The notes beneath the pieces are model-generated. The model was given only the letters and a program-made list of their open reading frames with translations, did no database searches and had not been told where the DNA came from. Made by a program: the position numbers and the translations under genes. A stretch of 64,000 nt of DNA from Homalodisca vitripennis (lineage: Eukaryota > Arthropoda > Insecta > Hemiptera > Cicadellidae), in NCBI RefSeq assembly GCF_021130785.1, contig NC_060211.1, forward strand, positions 127,483,001 to 127,547,000. Direction: 5' to 3'. Shown piece by piece: positions 44,912 to 56,490 of this stretch. Position 1 is the stretch's first letter; each line of letters begins with the position of its first letter.

Positions 44912-46971
44912 TTACTTGTTAGCACAAGAAGTGCTACCGTGACATTTAGAATTGCATTTTAAATTTGATTTTACACATTTGCAAGATCTGCCCGAACACT
45001 TCTTCTTGCATCCACATCTGATGAAACCTTGTTTGGAACCCGGATGACTTCATTGCTTCTTTACGGACATTGAGCTGTTCATCAGGTACATCGATGTTAT
45101 TAATAAATTTATTAGGAGCTACCTGGAACTGGTTTTCTGGAAAACTGTTTGTCAAGAACTCCATGCTTTGTACCAAGGGTATAGGAATCATCGTTCTTAT
45201 TTATTACAACAGCCATTACATTTCTTGGAGCTAGTCGGCCCCGGTCGACATCAGGAATGTTTACCAAAACGTTATCGCCGACTGAGACTGGAGTTAATTT
45301 TCTTTCAGTACGCTTTAACATTTTGGCTGCCTGACTTTTCAATGCAGTTACACAGTTTTCTCGTATTGTGTCTATGGCAGATTTTCTTGAGCAAAGAGTG
45401 CACAAAGGTAAGCCTAGGTCTTCGTTATTTAAAACTTCATAATGTATGTGCTGACCACATTCAAAAACAGCTGTTTGCTTTGTCACAATCTATTGCTTTG
45501 TCACAATCTATTTGCTTTGTCACAATCTATATTACAGAGTGTTAAGTTATCGCTGGACATAGTTTTTCTTTTTCTACGTGTTCATTGTTTTTCTACAGTC
45601 CTTGTCAAAAACTCCGAAGCATCTTCATCCACAGCATTTATTTTCTTCGTTGTCTTCTTCATTAAAACTTTTTTCAAGCTTAGAGAACTCTCCTTCTAGT
45701 TCTTCCTCAGTAGTTATTTTTTTTTACGACGTCGGCTGTCAAAGGGGAATCTAATAATCCAGTTTTTTTCTGTGTGTGAACCAAACATTGCCTCATAAGG
45801 GGTTCTCTTGATCCCACTGTGGTAACTGTTGTTCTTAGTATTCTGAATGATCCTGAGACCATTTGCCCATCCTGAGGTGTTGTTATCAGCATCCAAGCCA
45901 CAAGACTATCTCGAAACGTCTTGATTGGCCCGTTCGACAGACCCTTGACTCTGCGAGTGTCTTGGTTTTCCATGTACTAGTTTTATGGCACTCCATTTAC
46001 TGGCTAGGTTCTCGATAACCTGAAAACCGTACCATTACCATTACAAAAAATACTAAATTCTAGGGTGGAATCTTTTCACTACAGTAATTTGTTTTTTTTA
46101 CCACTTACCCGGTTACAAAATTCCCGTCCATTTATCACTGTGAAGTATGTATGGAGCCCCAAATAAGCAAAAATATATCCAAAAGGATGTCGGATACTTC
46201 ATCAGCAGTTTTAGTTTTCAAGGGACGTAGAACAACAAACTTAGTGAGATGATCTTGATAATTAAGGATAAACTTGTATCGCCGTCAGGCTCTGATTGCA
46301 TATCAATTAGATCCACCTAAAATACAATAAAAATACATAAATCGACTCAACATAAAATGTTATGTCAAACTATACCATATACCTCATTATAACAACTGCC
46401 AGTGCGTAATACGCTTAGGTATTTGTCAGCAAAGGAGAAACTGTCTTATTTAGAGAAATGCTATGATATCTTACCTGGCAGCGTGAATTTAATGCTGTCA
46501 TAATGATGGGTTTTAAAACAACCAGCCCTTTACTTTTTGACTTTTTCTTAAGTGCGCAAGGTTCGCAAAGATCCAAATATATTTTAATTACCTCCCTGGT
46601 AATGTTACAAAATTTCTTTTTTAACTCGGCTTCCATAGCTTTTTTCTTTTTTATGACCAACTCGTAAGTGAGCTGAATGAATTGTGTCATACATTTGATC
46701 AATGCGACAGAAATATTTTATATCTGTCATTTCTTCAGTTGTTTTTTCAATCAACATTTCTTTATCGCCAATGTTTATGACATCAAACCGATTGATTCGG
46801 CGATAATCTTTAGACATCAAGGACTGACCATTTTTCCTCTTTCTGTTTTGCCTCCTTTACTTCGCTGATAATTTCTTTCATAGCGTGGCTCCTCGATAAT
46901 AAATTTCGACTTGTGAGACCATTCTTCTTGGACATCAGATCTTCCAATTTACTGTGAAATGATTCCTTCAT
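44912..46971 (-). pseudogene. Ginger transposase (integrase-type), two introns, frameshifted
   Basis: Reading the minus strand from ATG 46971, a coiled N-terminal segment leads to 'SKDYRRINRFDVINIGDKEM'. An HHCC zinc-binding motif follows (His near 46677-46679, 'CEPC' at 46556-46567). The integrase core then has its three acidic residues: Asp of VDLIDM (46311-46313), Asp of SD[N]GREF (46134-46136) and Glu of GSVERAN (45933-45935). Intron 1 (46317-46474, CAG|GTAAGA...TTTTAG|GTGG) and intron 2 (46020-46108, CGG|GTAAGT...TTTTCAG|GTT) rejoin conserved motifs exactly. The C-terminal part contains 'VPDVDRG'-like 'IPDVDRGRLAPRN' and a Cys-rich tail (CGC, C, CKC, C, C) ending at 44912-44914. Single-base shifts near 46815, 46630, 46133, 45915 and 45110-45030 disable it. 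Relatives are often annotated as KRBA2-like proteins. Confidence 0.85.
45474..45529. repeat. Triplicated 18-19 bp unit inside the transposase gene
   Basis: Three tandem copies of (t)ttgctttgtcacaatcta. The size is not a uniform multiple of three, so the triplication itself adds a disruption. Confidence 0.9.
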
Positions 46972-47131
46972 TTCAAACAAAATCACAAAACACAACAGCA
47001 CTTTAAAATAAGTCAACACACACGCCACTTACGCACAGAACAAAGAAAAAACTGCTTGTGTTATAACGACAGTGCACTAATGTCAATGAAAATAGACAGT
47101 AGGCCTATTTGTTGCTAACAGTGACGATAGT

Positions 47132-47150
47132 GGGGGGGGGGGGGGGGGGG
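47132..47150. repeat. Poly-G run of 19
   Basis: An uninterrupted G19 lies in the 5' part of the Ginger element between the transposase start and the terminal repeat. It could form a G-quadruplex or be prone to length error. Confidence 0.9.
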
Positions 47151-47193
47151 CGCATGTCTCGACCTGCACGTCTGGACTGTGGGAAAAAACGGA

Positions 47194-47475
47194 TTTCGGC
47201 GTTTGCGCAAATTACAAATACCCACAACCCGACGTGGGCAAATTAGATTACCCACGTCGGGTTATGGGTATTATGGTTTTTGCTCAATCTCCGATGAACG
47301 TGTTTATTTCGTCTCTTGAGTACTTTCGCTTACCCACAACGCGTTCTGGGTATTTCGCTTCGGCCAATGTCCGAAAAAAATGCTCAATCCGCGACGTGGG
47401 TAAATTCACGTTGTCCACATCGCGGAGTGAGTAAAAATTTCGGACATTGTCCGAATTCGGTGTTTGAGTGTAACA
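47194..47475. repeat. Right terminal inverted repeat of the Ginger element
   Basis: Mirror of 44406-44689, with only a handful of single-base differences and indels (for example near 47390-47402). Confidence 0.9.
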
Positions 47476-50400
47476 TATATATTAAGCAGTTGTAGGCTGT
47501 ACAATCCCTCCTTGTTTTGCTTATAAATAAACAGTGAAAAAAACTGAATACTAATTTCGTGCAGTTTACGTATATTATTTTTACATCTATATTTTTGGAA
47601 TTTTAAATGGGTACGATATAATGAAGATCGAAAACAATAGAAATATACTACTCAGTCACTAATTAAAATTGCTAATTAAACAAATAATTTCGGAATGGTT
47701 CTTTTTATTTCGTCTTACACATTAAGAGAAGATTATTTAATATTTGTATTGATTGACTTGATTTAATTATTTCCATTAAATTGGATTTATTCTTTCTAAT
47801 TCATATTATTATTTTACCTGTAAGCTTAAAAGTTTTACAATAGTTTACTTGAAAATTATAACAAATCAGGATTATTTAATATTGTGCACATAGATGTAAC
47901 ATTTTAAAATTAAATTCCGCTATTAAATGAGATCAATATTAATACTAAGAAAATTAAAAAAAAAAATTATTCAATTAAGGAACTGAAAAAATTAAAATGG
48001 GGTTTGTTACATTCCCACCAAACCACCTTAATACGAGTTTAATGTAAAGAACATTTTATCTTCTATGTTATTAAAAGAATTTTTGATTAATTTTAAATAT
48101 TTAGAACAACTATTTTATGCATATCTTATATTAATCTAAAGCTTTTACATTCAAGATGTATCTTTTGTGGATTTTAAATATATCTGACCGTAGAGCTCTG
48201 CCCCACACGAGGGAGAAATTTTACTTCAATTAAAAAAGCTGATTCATAAAATAAAATAATTAATAAAAACAGCTGTTGCAATCATTCTCAATCTACTAAT
48301 TAAGTTAAAATCAGTTGATTTCGTAATGATTGCATTCACTCGTTTTGCTATAAACACATTTTAATGATACTGATCTACCTTTAAGGTAAAATGTTCAAAT
48401 ATTTATGCAATTTAACCTTTTTAGTCTGACGGGAGCTCCTTAATATTATTAAGTAGCTGAAAAAATAGTGCACTAATTCTTAACTGACATTACGGTATTA
48501 CAATTTCTTAACTTTCAATACTTTGTCTTATTTTAAAATATTATAATTACCATAATATTTAAATTTTCTTAATACCTAACCTGTAAATATTATTTTAATT
48601 ACTTTATTTAAATCAAAATGAGAAAATACAAGTAATATACATCTCTTTACGTTCTTTTATAGGTCAATAGTATTATACATGTAATTATTTTTACCATCGT
48701 CTAATTTATATTATTTAGAGAGAGAAATATTAACAATCCTGTTTATGATTAACAATTCTTTAAACAATAGTGTTAATGTAAACGTGCTAGAATTGTATTG
48801 TTTATTTATGTGTTAAATATACTAGTAAGACTGCTTTGAAGGTGCTATAGTTTAATTTCTTTATTGACATATTTTGAATGATTGGAATAACTCGATAACA
48901 TTGTAACATTATTTCGGCGAAAGACACTCCTATAAAATAAATGTTTGAGATTACGATATGGATACAAAAGATTCATGATAGGAAAATGGTAACAATGTTG
49001 TAAACAATAACCAACTTTGGTAATTTTTATAATCAGTAATAAACAGTTATTAACTTAAACTGAGATTTTATCAAACAAGGATTTCTTGTTGGTTATATGT
49101 ACTTACACTGAACATTACAAATAAATATTCAAAATAATCAATTTTCTAAGAAGATAAGAGATTCGAAATCAAGAAAAGACTGCATGTGAAATGCAGTTCG
49201 TGATTGTTCGAAATGGAAAGTTCTTGATGAAATCTGCGATTGAGTGCCTTCCACACTGAGGTCAGCTGCCCGCCGACGTGCCTGTGCAGTGATTGCCGCT
49301 CGCATTATTGAAGGCGAATCGTGAAAGTCAGTCACAATCATTATTACACAAAATCGATCTTCCTAGCCCAGACCTGTATTTGATCGAACTATATCAGACG
49401 GTACATTGCCAAGAATATAAATAGTATTTTATTTCTTGTGATCGTAATTATGTTTCATGTTTTACTATTCGTTTACTACCATATCAAGTGTTACTACTTT
49501 ACTAATTAGATTATAAGTAATTAGTAAATGGGTGGGCTGCATCTCGTGCAGGAGTGGCTGCAACAATACGCTGGAATTACACATATTAATTCATTAAACT
49601 AATTACGCTCACACACACTTAGTATTATATAACTATAAACGCACACATACACACGCAGTTGCACAAATATTTCATTCCATTTTCTAAAATATATACATAT
49701 AACCATAATTTACAAATATACATAAAATAACGCTATGTATTTTTAGGTTAAAAGCACAATATTATTCTAATGCATTTTATTAATTTTTTTTTTAATTATT
49801 ATTATTATTATGTTATAGAACTTCCTTCGCATCACTCATCGTCAAGTTTTTGTTAATTTGATGCAAGCTTAAAAGATTTCTATAAATTTAAATATTATCT
49901 TTACTTATTTATCATTCAAACCACACTACATTAATTTCATTAATATATTTTAAGTTTGACAACTGAGCTCGTCTTCACACACAGTTGACATAATCTTCGT
50001 ACGGACCAAGTCATATAATGTAAATTGTATTTGATGTTTTTTTTATTAGGTAAAAATATTGATTTTATTTCTTTTCAGTGTGTATAATAGACATTTTTTT
50101 ACTTCGAAATTCTGAAGAAAAACTATCAATGAAGGTAGGCTGAATCGATTAACATTAAAGCATTGTTAGCAAATAATTATTCCGCATCTTTTCTGATAAT
50201 GATAGCATTCGTCTACTTACGTATGAGCAGTACTGTAATTATATCGTAAACAGCTATAGTATTGAGACGTACTCGAGCTAACATTTTCATTATTATGCTC
50301 TTGAGTGATGAGTTTCCCGTCCCTGGGGATTTTGGGAACTCGCACACTAAACTGAAATTCCAATAAAATGTTCAAGGTTCCTTATTATACTAGTTTTTGT

Positions 50401-50727
50401 TCAAAATAATCTAATAGATATTAGTTCTTACTGTATTCGATATAGTTTAAGAGAAGAGTTTTGTTAATTAAATATTGGCTTTTATTAGCCTACACATGTA
50501 CGACAAAGAAACCTATTAAGTTATTTTGTTAAATCAAACTAGATGAGTTAAGAAATACAACAAAGATGAGTTAACACCAATAGAACATTATCTTCCATAT
50601 AAAGTAATTACATACTGAAATATTAAGTAATAAACCGAAACAACGTAATATCGTAGGACCCAACAGTACGTAACGAACGCCTTTACAGTACTGACAGTGA
50701 CCCCCCACCCTAGGTTAGTGACTGTCC
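47476..50727. other. AT-rich intronic or intergenic DNA, nothing recognised
   Basis: Very AT-rich with short homopolymers and a (TTA)n stretch near 49797-49811. A small GC-richer patch at 49190-49330 is open on the minus strand but unassigned. Confidence 0.5.
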
Positions 50728-52968
50728 CGGACTAGTTAGGCCGAGACTAGATTAGATTCCCGTGTTTATGGAAGATGATTCACAAAGATATGCAGAAAAT
50801 GTGGCATTTCATTCTACATGTAAAATTGGTGAAAAATGTTTCTTATAAACATGGGTCTAGAAATGCTTCATTAGCTAGATATGAATAGTGAAAAATTTCG
50901 ACCGGATTTCAGCTCATCACGTAAAACTAGGTCTTCCCGAAATTCTGGTAACGTAGATTAAGGGACATGTTAAATCGTTTCATATGAGTTTTTACATGAT
51001 AGATTTAATTAAGCAGGTCCCAGAACTGTAAATTAAGTAGTTTTGAGAAAGTAATTAATCTACTCAAAGTAAATTAAGTGTCAAATGCAAAAACTTTAAG
51101 TGATAAGACAATTTTTTCATTCTTGTGCAACAATAACTTTGTTATTTCAACAAGAAACAGATCGAAATTTTTAATATAACTTGAAGAACATTTTATTCTG
51201 AACACAACGGTGTAAAAAGCGAATAAATCTTTGATTATAGAATCTTTATTCATAACAGTACAACACGCCTTTTACATTGACTGAGACTAACTTTGTTAAT
51301 TACGCATTAAACAAATTACATTTATAGTAGGAAAGTGTAAACTTCAATTCTTGAATGAAAAATTATTTGATACAGTAGATTCATTTTAGCAGTGCGAGCA
51401 GGTACTATTGACATACTGTACGGCTTGATGTAATGTGATTTAAAAACACATAATGATGTATTGCGTGACATTTTTATTTCACAATTTGGAAATAGAATAA
51501 GCAGCTGTTAAAAAATAATATGATTTGAATTGTAGAAGACAAATAATTTTATTTTGAGAGTAACAAATGAATTTCAGTCCATGTGCGTATTGTTCTGTTC
51601 GTAGTTATTGAGTTTCAGTCCTTTAAGTACAGCTTTGTCCATAGTAATTATTAAATTATTGGAATAGTAATGAGACACTTATTTACAAGTGAAGAATACG
51701 CCGATGCGGTGTTTATTTATGGTTTAGAACAATTTTAGTACTACATTTCTTACGTTAGGGTAAACAGGATCACTTCCTAGCGCAAAGTTCCAGTATGACC
51801 GCTCTTGCCAACATGATGTTATTATAGAGGAAAACATTATTACTGTTGTTGAACATAGTCCAGGTATTAGTACAAGCCGTATTTATAAACAGGGTTACGC
51901 AAATTAAAGTATGGAGAACATTCGATAATAACAAGCTCAATCCCTACCAAACACACAAAAAATACAGTATTTACATCCAGGAGACAGTGCCCATCGCTTG
52001 AAGTACTGCATTTGGTTAAACACTCATAGTCGACTCTTTAAGTATATTTTATTTACCGATGAGTCACTTGGTAAAAGTTCACTCGTGATGGTAATAATAA
52101 TTTAGTTCACCTTGCAACATACCAGCTGTACTTCCAACGTAATGGCGCATCGCTACATTTTTCAAATACTGTTTCCACCTACTTTAGTCAATTTCCAAAC
52201 AATTAGATCGGTCGTGGAGTTAAAGTTAATTCCCGTGAGGCTCTACATAGCCATATTAATTAAGCTTTTACGTAGTTAAAGGAAAGCCCTGTTAAACTAT
52301 GGAAAGGAACAAGCAATCCTTAAATGAGCGGAAAATGCATTGAAGTCTGCGGAGACATTTTGGAACATTTACTGTAATTCGGTTGCATGGGTTTAGATTA
52401 ATGTTTTCCGGTAAATTTTATTTTGTAATGTTTAAAAAAAATCATTTAAACAAACATCTATTCGCTTTCTGTGTACTTTATTTACACACACAACAGTGAG
52501 CAACTGAAAATCAAAATAAAGTTTTTTTACAAGTTTTATACAAAATTTTGATCTATTAGCAAAATAACAAAGTTGTTACCTAAAGATGTAAAACTATGTT
52601 TATTCACACAATTTTTGCCTTTGACACTTTTTTTAACGACGTAACTTACAGTTCTGGGATCTGTAGTTAAATTATCACGTCAAACACCACAAGGAACGGT
52701 TGAATTTGTCCCTTAATCTACTGTATCTGAATTTCAGGAAGATCTCGTTTTACATGATGAGCTGAAATCCGGGCAAAATCTTTCCCTATTAACTAGCTAA
52801 CGATGCATTTCCGGATCCATGTTTATATAAGCTTTTTTAATTATTTTTACACGTAAAATAAATTCCCACAATTTCTGCATATCTTCGTTAGTCATCTTGT
52901 ATAACCGCAGGAATCTAACCTATTCTCAGCCTAGGCATGTGACAAGTCCTGTAATTAACAAAATTCTA
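50728..52968 (+). mobile_element. Mariner-like transposon relic with ~500 bp inverted repeats
   Basis: The left arm (about 50728-51240) and the right arm (about 52460-52968, inverted) share long blocks: 'ggatttcagctcatca', 'gtagattaagggaca', 'cccagaactgtaa', and 'aacaataactttgttatt' against 'aacaactttgttatt'. The arms have diverged substantially, so the insertion is old. Between them lies a transposase pseudogene at 51670-52377. Superfamily IS630-Tc1-mariner is inferred from the transposase. Confidence 0.75.
51670..52377 (+). pseudogene. DDE_3/mariner-type transposase, deleted and frameshifted
   Basis: ATG 51670 opens 'MRHLFTSEEYADAVFIYG', the expected N-terminus of a family of insect mariner-like transposases with an N-terminal helix-turn-helix region. 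Further blocks follow in changing frames: 'ENIITVVEHSPGISTSRIYK', 'HPGDSAHRLKYCIWL', then 'ILFTDES' with the first catalytic Asp (52058-52060). The next motif is 'YFQRNGASLHFS' (52141-52143), where relatives have Asp instead of Asn. Only 83 bases separate these two positions, against some 250 in relatives, so a block is deleted; the third Asp region is also lost. The C-terminal 'EVCGDILEHLL' and the stop at 52375-52377 are preserved. It cannot be active. Confidence 0.78.
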
Positions 52969-53134
52969 TATAAATATCTAGTGTGTAAAGCAAGGAAGCT
53001 AGTGCTCATTCTGGCTCTATTACCTATAGGTTTGCAATCCTCTTACAGATGTATATGGATGTTTTTGTAAGTTCAAATTTATTGGTTATACGTTGAAATT
53101 AATTTTATGAAAACTTTGAAAAGCTGAATTACTA

Positions 53135-53320
53135 ATCACTAAAAAAATACTCTGGTTAAAATCTTGGGCAACAATGACATTGTTATTTTATCAAGAAACA
53201 GATCAAAATATTTAATGAAAGTTGTAGAAAAATTTATTGTAAACAAACCTGTGTGAATAAAGTACACTGAAAGTGAATTGATGTTTGATTAAATGAACTT
53301 TTATTTTTCTAAAGAAGTTG
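53135..53320 (+). repeat. Solo fragment of the mariner-like inverted repeat
   Basis: 'caacaatgacattgttattt', 'tatcaagaaacagatcaaaa' and 'aataaagtacactgaaagtg' match the inner parts of both arms at 51115-51235 and (inverted) 52465-52600. It is most similar to the right arm. It is a third copy outside the element, followed directly by a 'cctgacgggtcccgccgacg' block of the repeat described at 54415. Confidence 0.6.
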
Positions 53321-53501
53321 CCTGACGGGTCCCGCCGACGTCCTTTACACATGGTTATCAATAGTATACAGTATAACCATTTTTGATGAACAGTTAGAAT
53401 GCTACTTGTAAAACAATGCAGTTGGCTCTCTGTGAGCAGCGACAAACGACACGTCTGTTAATGTTGTAGATGGAGCTTATATTGGTTACTGATAACTTAA
53501 T

Positions 53502-53664
53502 TACACTAAAATATAAAACCAATATTTAATACTTTTCTTTTTTGTGAGGCCTTTCGATAGCAAGGCTATTCTTCTTTTGTGATGTGTCTGAAGAAGATAG
53601 CCTTGCTATCGAAAGGCCTCACAAAAAATAAAGGTATTAAATATTGGTTTTATGTTTTAGTGTA
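53502..53664. mobile_element. 163 bp hairpin element, arms of about 75 bp
   Basis: The left arm starts 'tacactaaaatataaaacc' and runs through 'ttgtgaggcctttcgatagc'. The right arm is its reverse complement ('gctatcgaaaggcctcacaa' to 'gttttatgttttagtgta'). Pairing is nearly perfect over about 75 bases around a loop of about a dozen. This is a foldback or hairpin MITE, or two head-to-head copies of one repeat end. Confidence 0.85.
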
Positions 53665-53739
53665 CCTAATTAAAAAAACGTCTGTTAATGACTAACCTCC
53701 TCACTGTACTGTTGGCTGTTGTGACTAAGCGACTGTACA

Positions 53740-54180
53740 GCTGATTGTTACGTGACAGTTACGACCCATAAATTAGATTTGCCCTTAATCCCTATTGAAC
53801 CCAGAAAATTGACCAATAATCGGGTGAGTGATTGTGCATCAGCAATACCGCCCGTACTTGTCCCTTTCCCCAGGCGTGGTCCCTGCCACGGTTGCACAAC
53901 CCCCAGCGTCAGCACCATTACTACCGCCAATTCTCTAGTCACAGTTCGGTCGTTCGTAACAGGATTAGCGGCTCTGTACAGCACAGCAATCAATCAATCC
54001 GCGATTACAGCTGCTGAAGTGCATTCCTTGCTGGTGTCCCACCCTCTCGTGGCCGATCGCTTCCAAGCAGGAAGTCGCTCAGGATAATAGACTGCAATCG
54101 GCAAGAAAATAGCTCTGCAAGAACAATCGGAAAGACAATCAGCATAGTATAACTGTATTTGCGTTCCGTTCTGGGGCAAT
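53740..54180. other. GC-rich island, unassigned
   Basis: Marked rise in G+C relative to flanks. Open frames of 111 (+) and 81 (-) codons overlap, with no recognised domain and no clear splice sites. It could be a conserved regulatory island or part of an unknown repeat. Confidence 0.3.
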
Positions 54181-54414
54181 GCGTTTACTGAAAAAAATCT
54201 CTGTGAGGCTCAAAGAGGATAATGAGATATATGGTTTGTAATCGCAATATTATGTCACCGATAGGAAGCATATTTTTTGTAGATAAAGTTCCTTAATTCT
54301 GCTTACTCTAATGAGTAGTGAAATTAATCAATACAATTATCCACTCTATATAGCGTATCAGATTATAACTTGGAGCCTTGGAAGGGATGTTTCTTAGTAC
54401 AAAGGAATTACTTA

Positions 54415-56255
54415 ATACTATAGTTTGTTTTCTTAAAGAAGATCCTGGCGGGTCCTGGCGACCTCCCTCACGCCCTAAAAAACACACTTCTAACGTCTAC
54501 AAAATCAAAATATATACCTATGTTACATCGGAAATAATTTTTTACTGTTTATTATTCACCCATTTATTAGTGCGTTAGAGATATATTTTTTGTGTTTTTG
54601 CTGATTGTGATTTCTAAAAATATAAAGAAAACACAGTTTTCTACTTAAAATTTTACCTTTCTGGTAAATTTCCATTACCACTTCTTCATTCTTCCATTTT
54701 GACTCCTCATTATTAAAAAAATAATGACAGTAAAAATTTCTCTTACAGCATTTGTTTTACGACATACTAAACATAACGAGTTCTAAGTTAATAATTCAAG
54801 TCGTGATTAATTGTTTTGTAAATCCTTACGATATCGGTCACTAGTTACCATTTTGAGATTTTGAAAATACTGTATGATACTAATACGTACTGGATGTGAA
54901 TACTTATTTGGATTCATTATCATTTGACTTGTATTTATTTATAAATAACACAATATTTATCACTGGCTGTCGCTACTTGTGGGTGAGCGAGCCAATAAGC
55001 GAGGTACAGTCATTGTGCCGAGACCGTGCTACGTTATGGCTTTATTATAGAAATGGAACACACCAACCTCTTCCATATGATAAAAACACAGATTAAATAT
55101 TGACAAGTTTGTTTCAACACAAACAATAACAGCGAAATGTTCAAATTAGGCTTTTATGCTTCTAAATAATGGCATATTTAATTCAAGAAAAGGCATAAAC
55201 TGGTTAATTCATTTCTCCGAAAACAAGGATTAATGTGAACCTAGATGTGTGAATTCACTTATGAATAATTGGAGGGAAATTAGAATTCCTCAAAGCGAAG
55301 TGGCCAAAAACCCTGCATAGCATCATGATCTTCGTTATCAATGTTTACATTTGCACTGTGCCTAATATTAACTGTCAGTCTTCCAACGAACTTCTGTCTC
55401 CTAGTCGAATTATTAGTTTCTCTATAGCCTCCACCACCAGCAATCCATCGCTTGTCCGAACGCTATCAATTATTTTTGTGGTCTGGTATATACCTTTTTA
55501 GCAACAATCAGGTGTATTGTTTTCCAAAGCTTCTTCCACTAATTTTGTAGTAAAAGTAATAGTGAAAAGCAAATTTGCTTGTTATTTTTTTGCGACATAT
55601 CCTTTAATTTGAGCTCATATTAGATTTATCGCGTTCAAGCGGCAATGATACGGTGGCAGCCTAATCACAGTGGAAGCCTAAGAATGCACCTCTGGGGAAC
55701 GACAAAAATTGCCTCCTGAAATTCCTGTACTCCCGGTCGAGGAAGCAGCCAGTATTTACCCGTTGTAATCACCAAAAACTATTTTTAAATATCTTCTATT
55801 TATGGGATGATGTAACATTAAATTAGTACGAATCCTAATCAGTATTATTAATCAGTACATAAGTATCATACAGTATATTCAAAATCTTAAAATGATAACT
55901 AATAACCGATTTCCTAAGTATCTACAACACATGCTGTATAAAACTTTTTTTGACTGTCATATTTTTTTAATAATGAAGAGTGAAGAAAGCTAAAAATCTA
56001 AAACTGAAAACTGTCTTTTCTCCATAATCAGTAGTTATTATTGTAGTTATTACAATCCACAAAAACACAAAAAAATATTTGCCTAACACTCTAGTACATG
56101 GGTGAATACTAACTAAACAGTAAAAAAACTGTTTCCGATGTAATATAGGTGATATTTTGTAGTAGACGTTTTTAGTGAATTGTTTAGCATGTGAGAGAGG
56201 TCGCCAGGACCCGTCAGGGATCTTTTTTAGAAAAAACAAACTATAGTTCACAATA
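54415..56255. mobile_element. Foldback structure, ~1.84 kb, arms ~430 bp
   Basis: The left arm (54415-54895) starts 'ctatagtttgttttctta' and includes 'ggcgggtcctggcgacctcc', 'tgttacatcggaaataattt' and 'cattattaaaaaaata'. The right arm (about 55830-56255), read on the minus strand, has 'ctatagtttgttttttcta', 'gacgggtcctggcgacctct', 'attacatcggaaacag' and 'cattattaaaaaaata'. A third partial copy of the outer block sits near 53312-53345. The middle (about 54900-55830) shows no transposase. Either this is a non-autonomous transposon with long inverted ends or two opposite insertions of one repeat. Confidence 0.65.
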
Positions 56256-56490
56256 GATTTAAAGTTTATAGCTTAATCCGTTCTCAAGATATCTTGCGAT
56301 ATGTTAGGTTTTAATAACGCTCAGCCAATTGCCTTGGAAAGACGTGCAACATCGTTGAATTCAATCTTGTATCGAAAGTTTCATGGAAAATTTAAATTCT
56401 ATACATCAGTTGGTTTTCAAAATATCGTGCAGAAAGATATAAGTAAATTTTCCATCCCCCACCTCATGAGTCGTATACTTCCCTAACGTT
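56256..56490 (-). repeat. Dispersed 'gctgagcgtta' repeat, reverse copy
   Basis: On the minus strand the order is 'ctgcacgatattttgaaaac', 'tgaaactttcgatacaagat', 'tgaattcaacgatgttgcac' and 'ggctgagcgttatt', matching the core order of copies A and C. Confidence 0.5.

Larger units (their letters stand above)
44406..47475 (-). mobile_element. Ginger-type DNA transposon, 3.07 kb, near-complete
   Basis: Long terminal inverted repeats (44406-44689 and 47194-47475) begin TGTTACACTCAAACACCGAA and are almost identical over about 283 bases. The flanking tetranucleotide TATA is present on both sides (44402-44405 and 47476-47479). Ends of the form TGTNR, 4 bp duplications and an integrase-like transposase are the known hallmarks of Ginger elements. 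Inside lies one minus-strand transposase gene with an HHCC zinc-binding region, a split DDE integrase core, two introns and a Cys-rich tail. The gene is broken by several single-base shifts, so the copy is not autonomous, although the near-identity of its ends argues for a fairly recent insertion. Confidence 0.88.

Noticed and set aside
45714..45973. Two separate small genes on the minus strand
   Set aside because: Both are overlapping frames of one Ginger integrase region separated by a frameshift; only parts of each are real.
53502..53664. Hammerhead ribozyme
   Set aside because: Only the CUGANGA-like and GAAA strings with the helix between them are present; the third helix and cleavage triplet are not seen.
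53752..54087. 111-codon + strand gene
   Set aside because: The opposite strand is equally open, there is no domain and no splice evidence.
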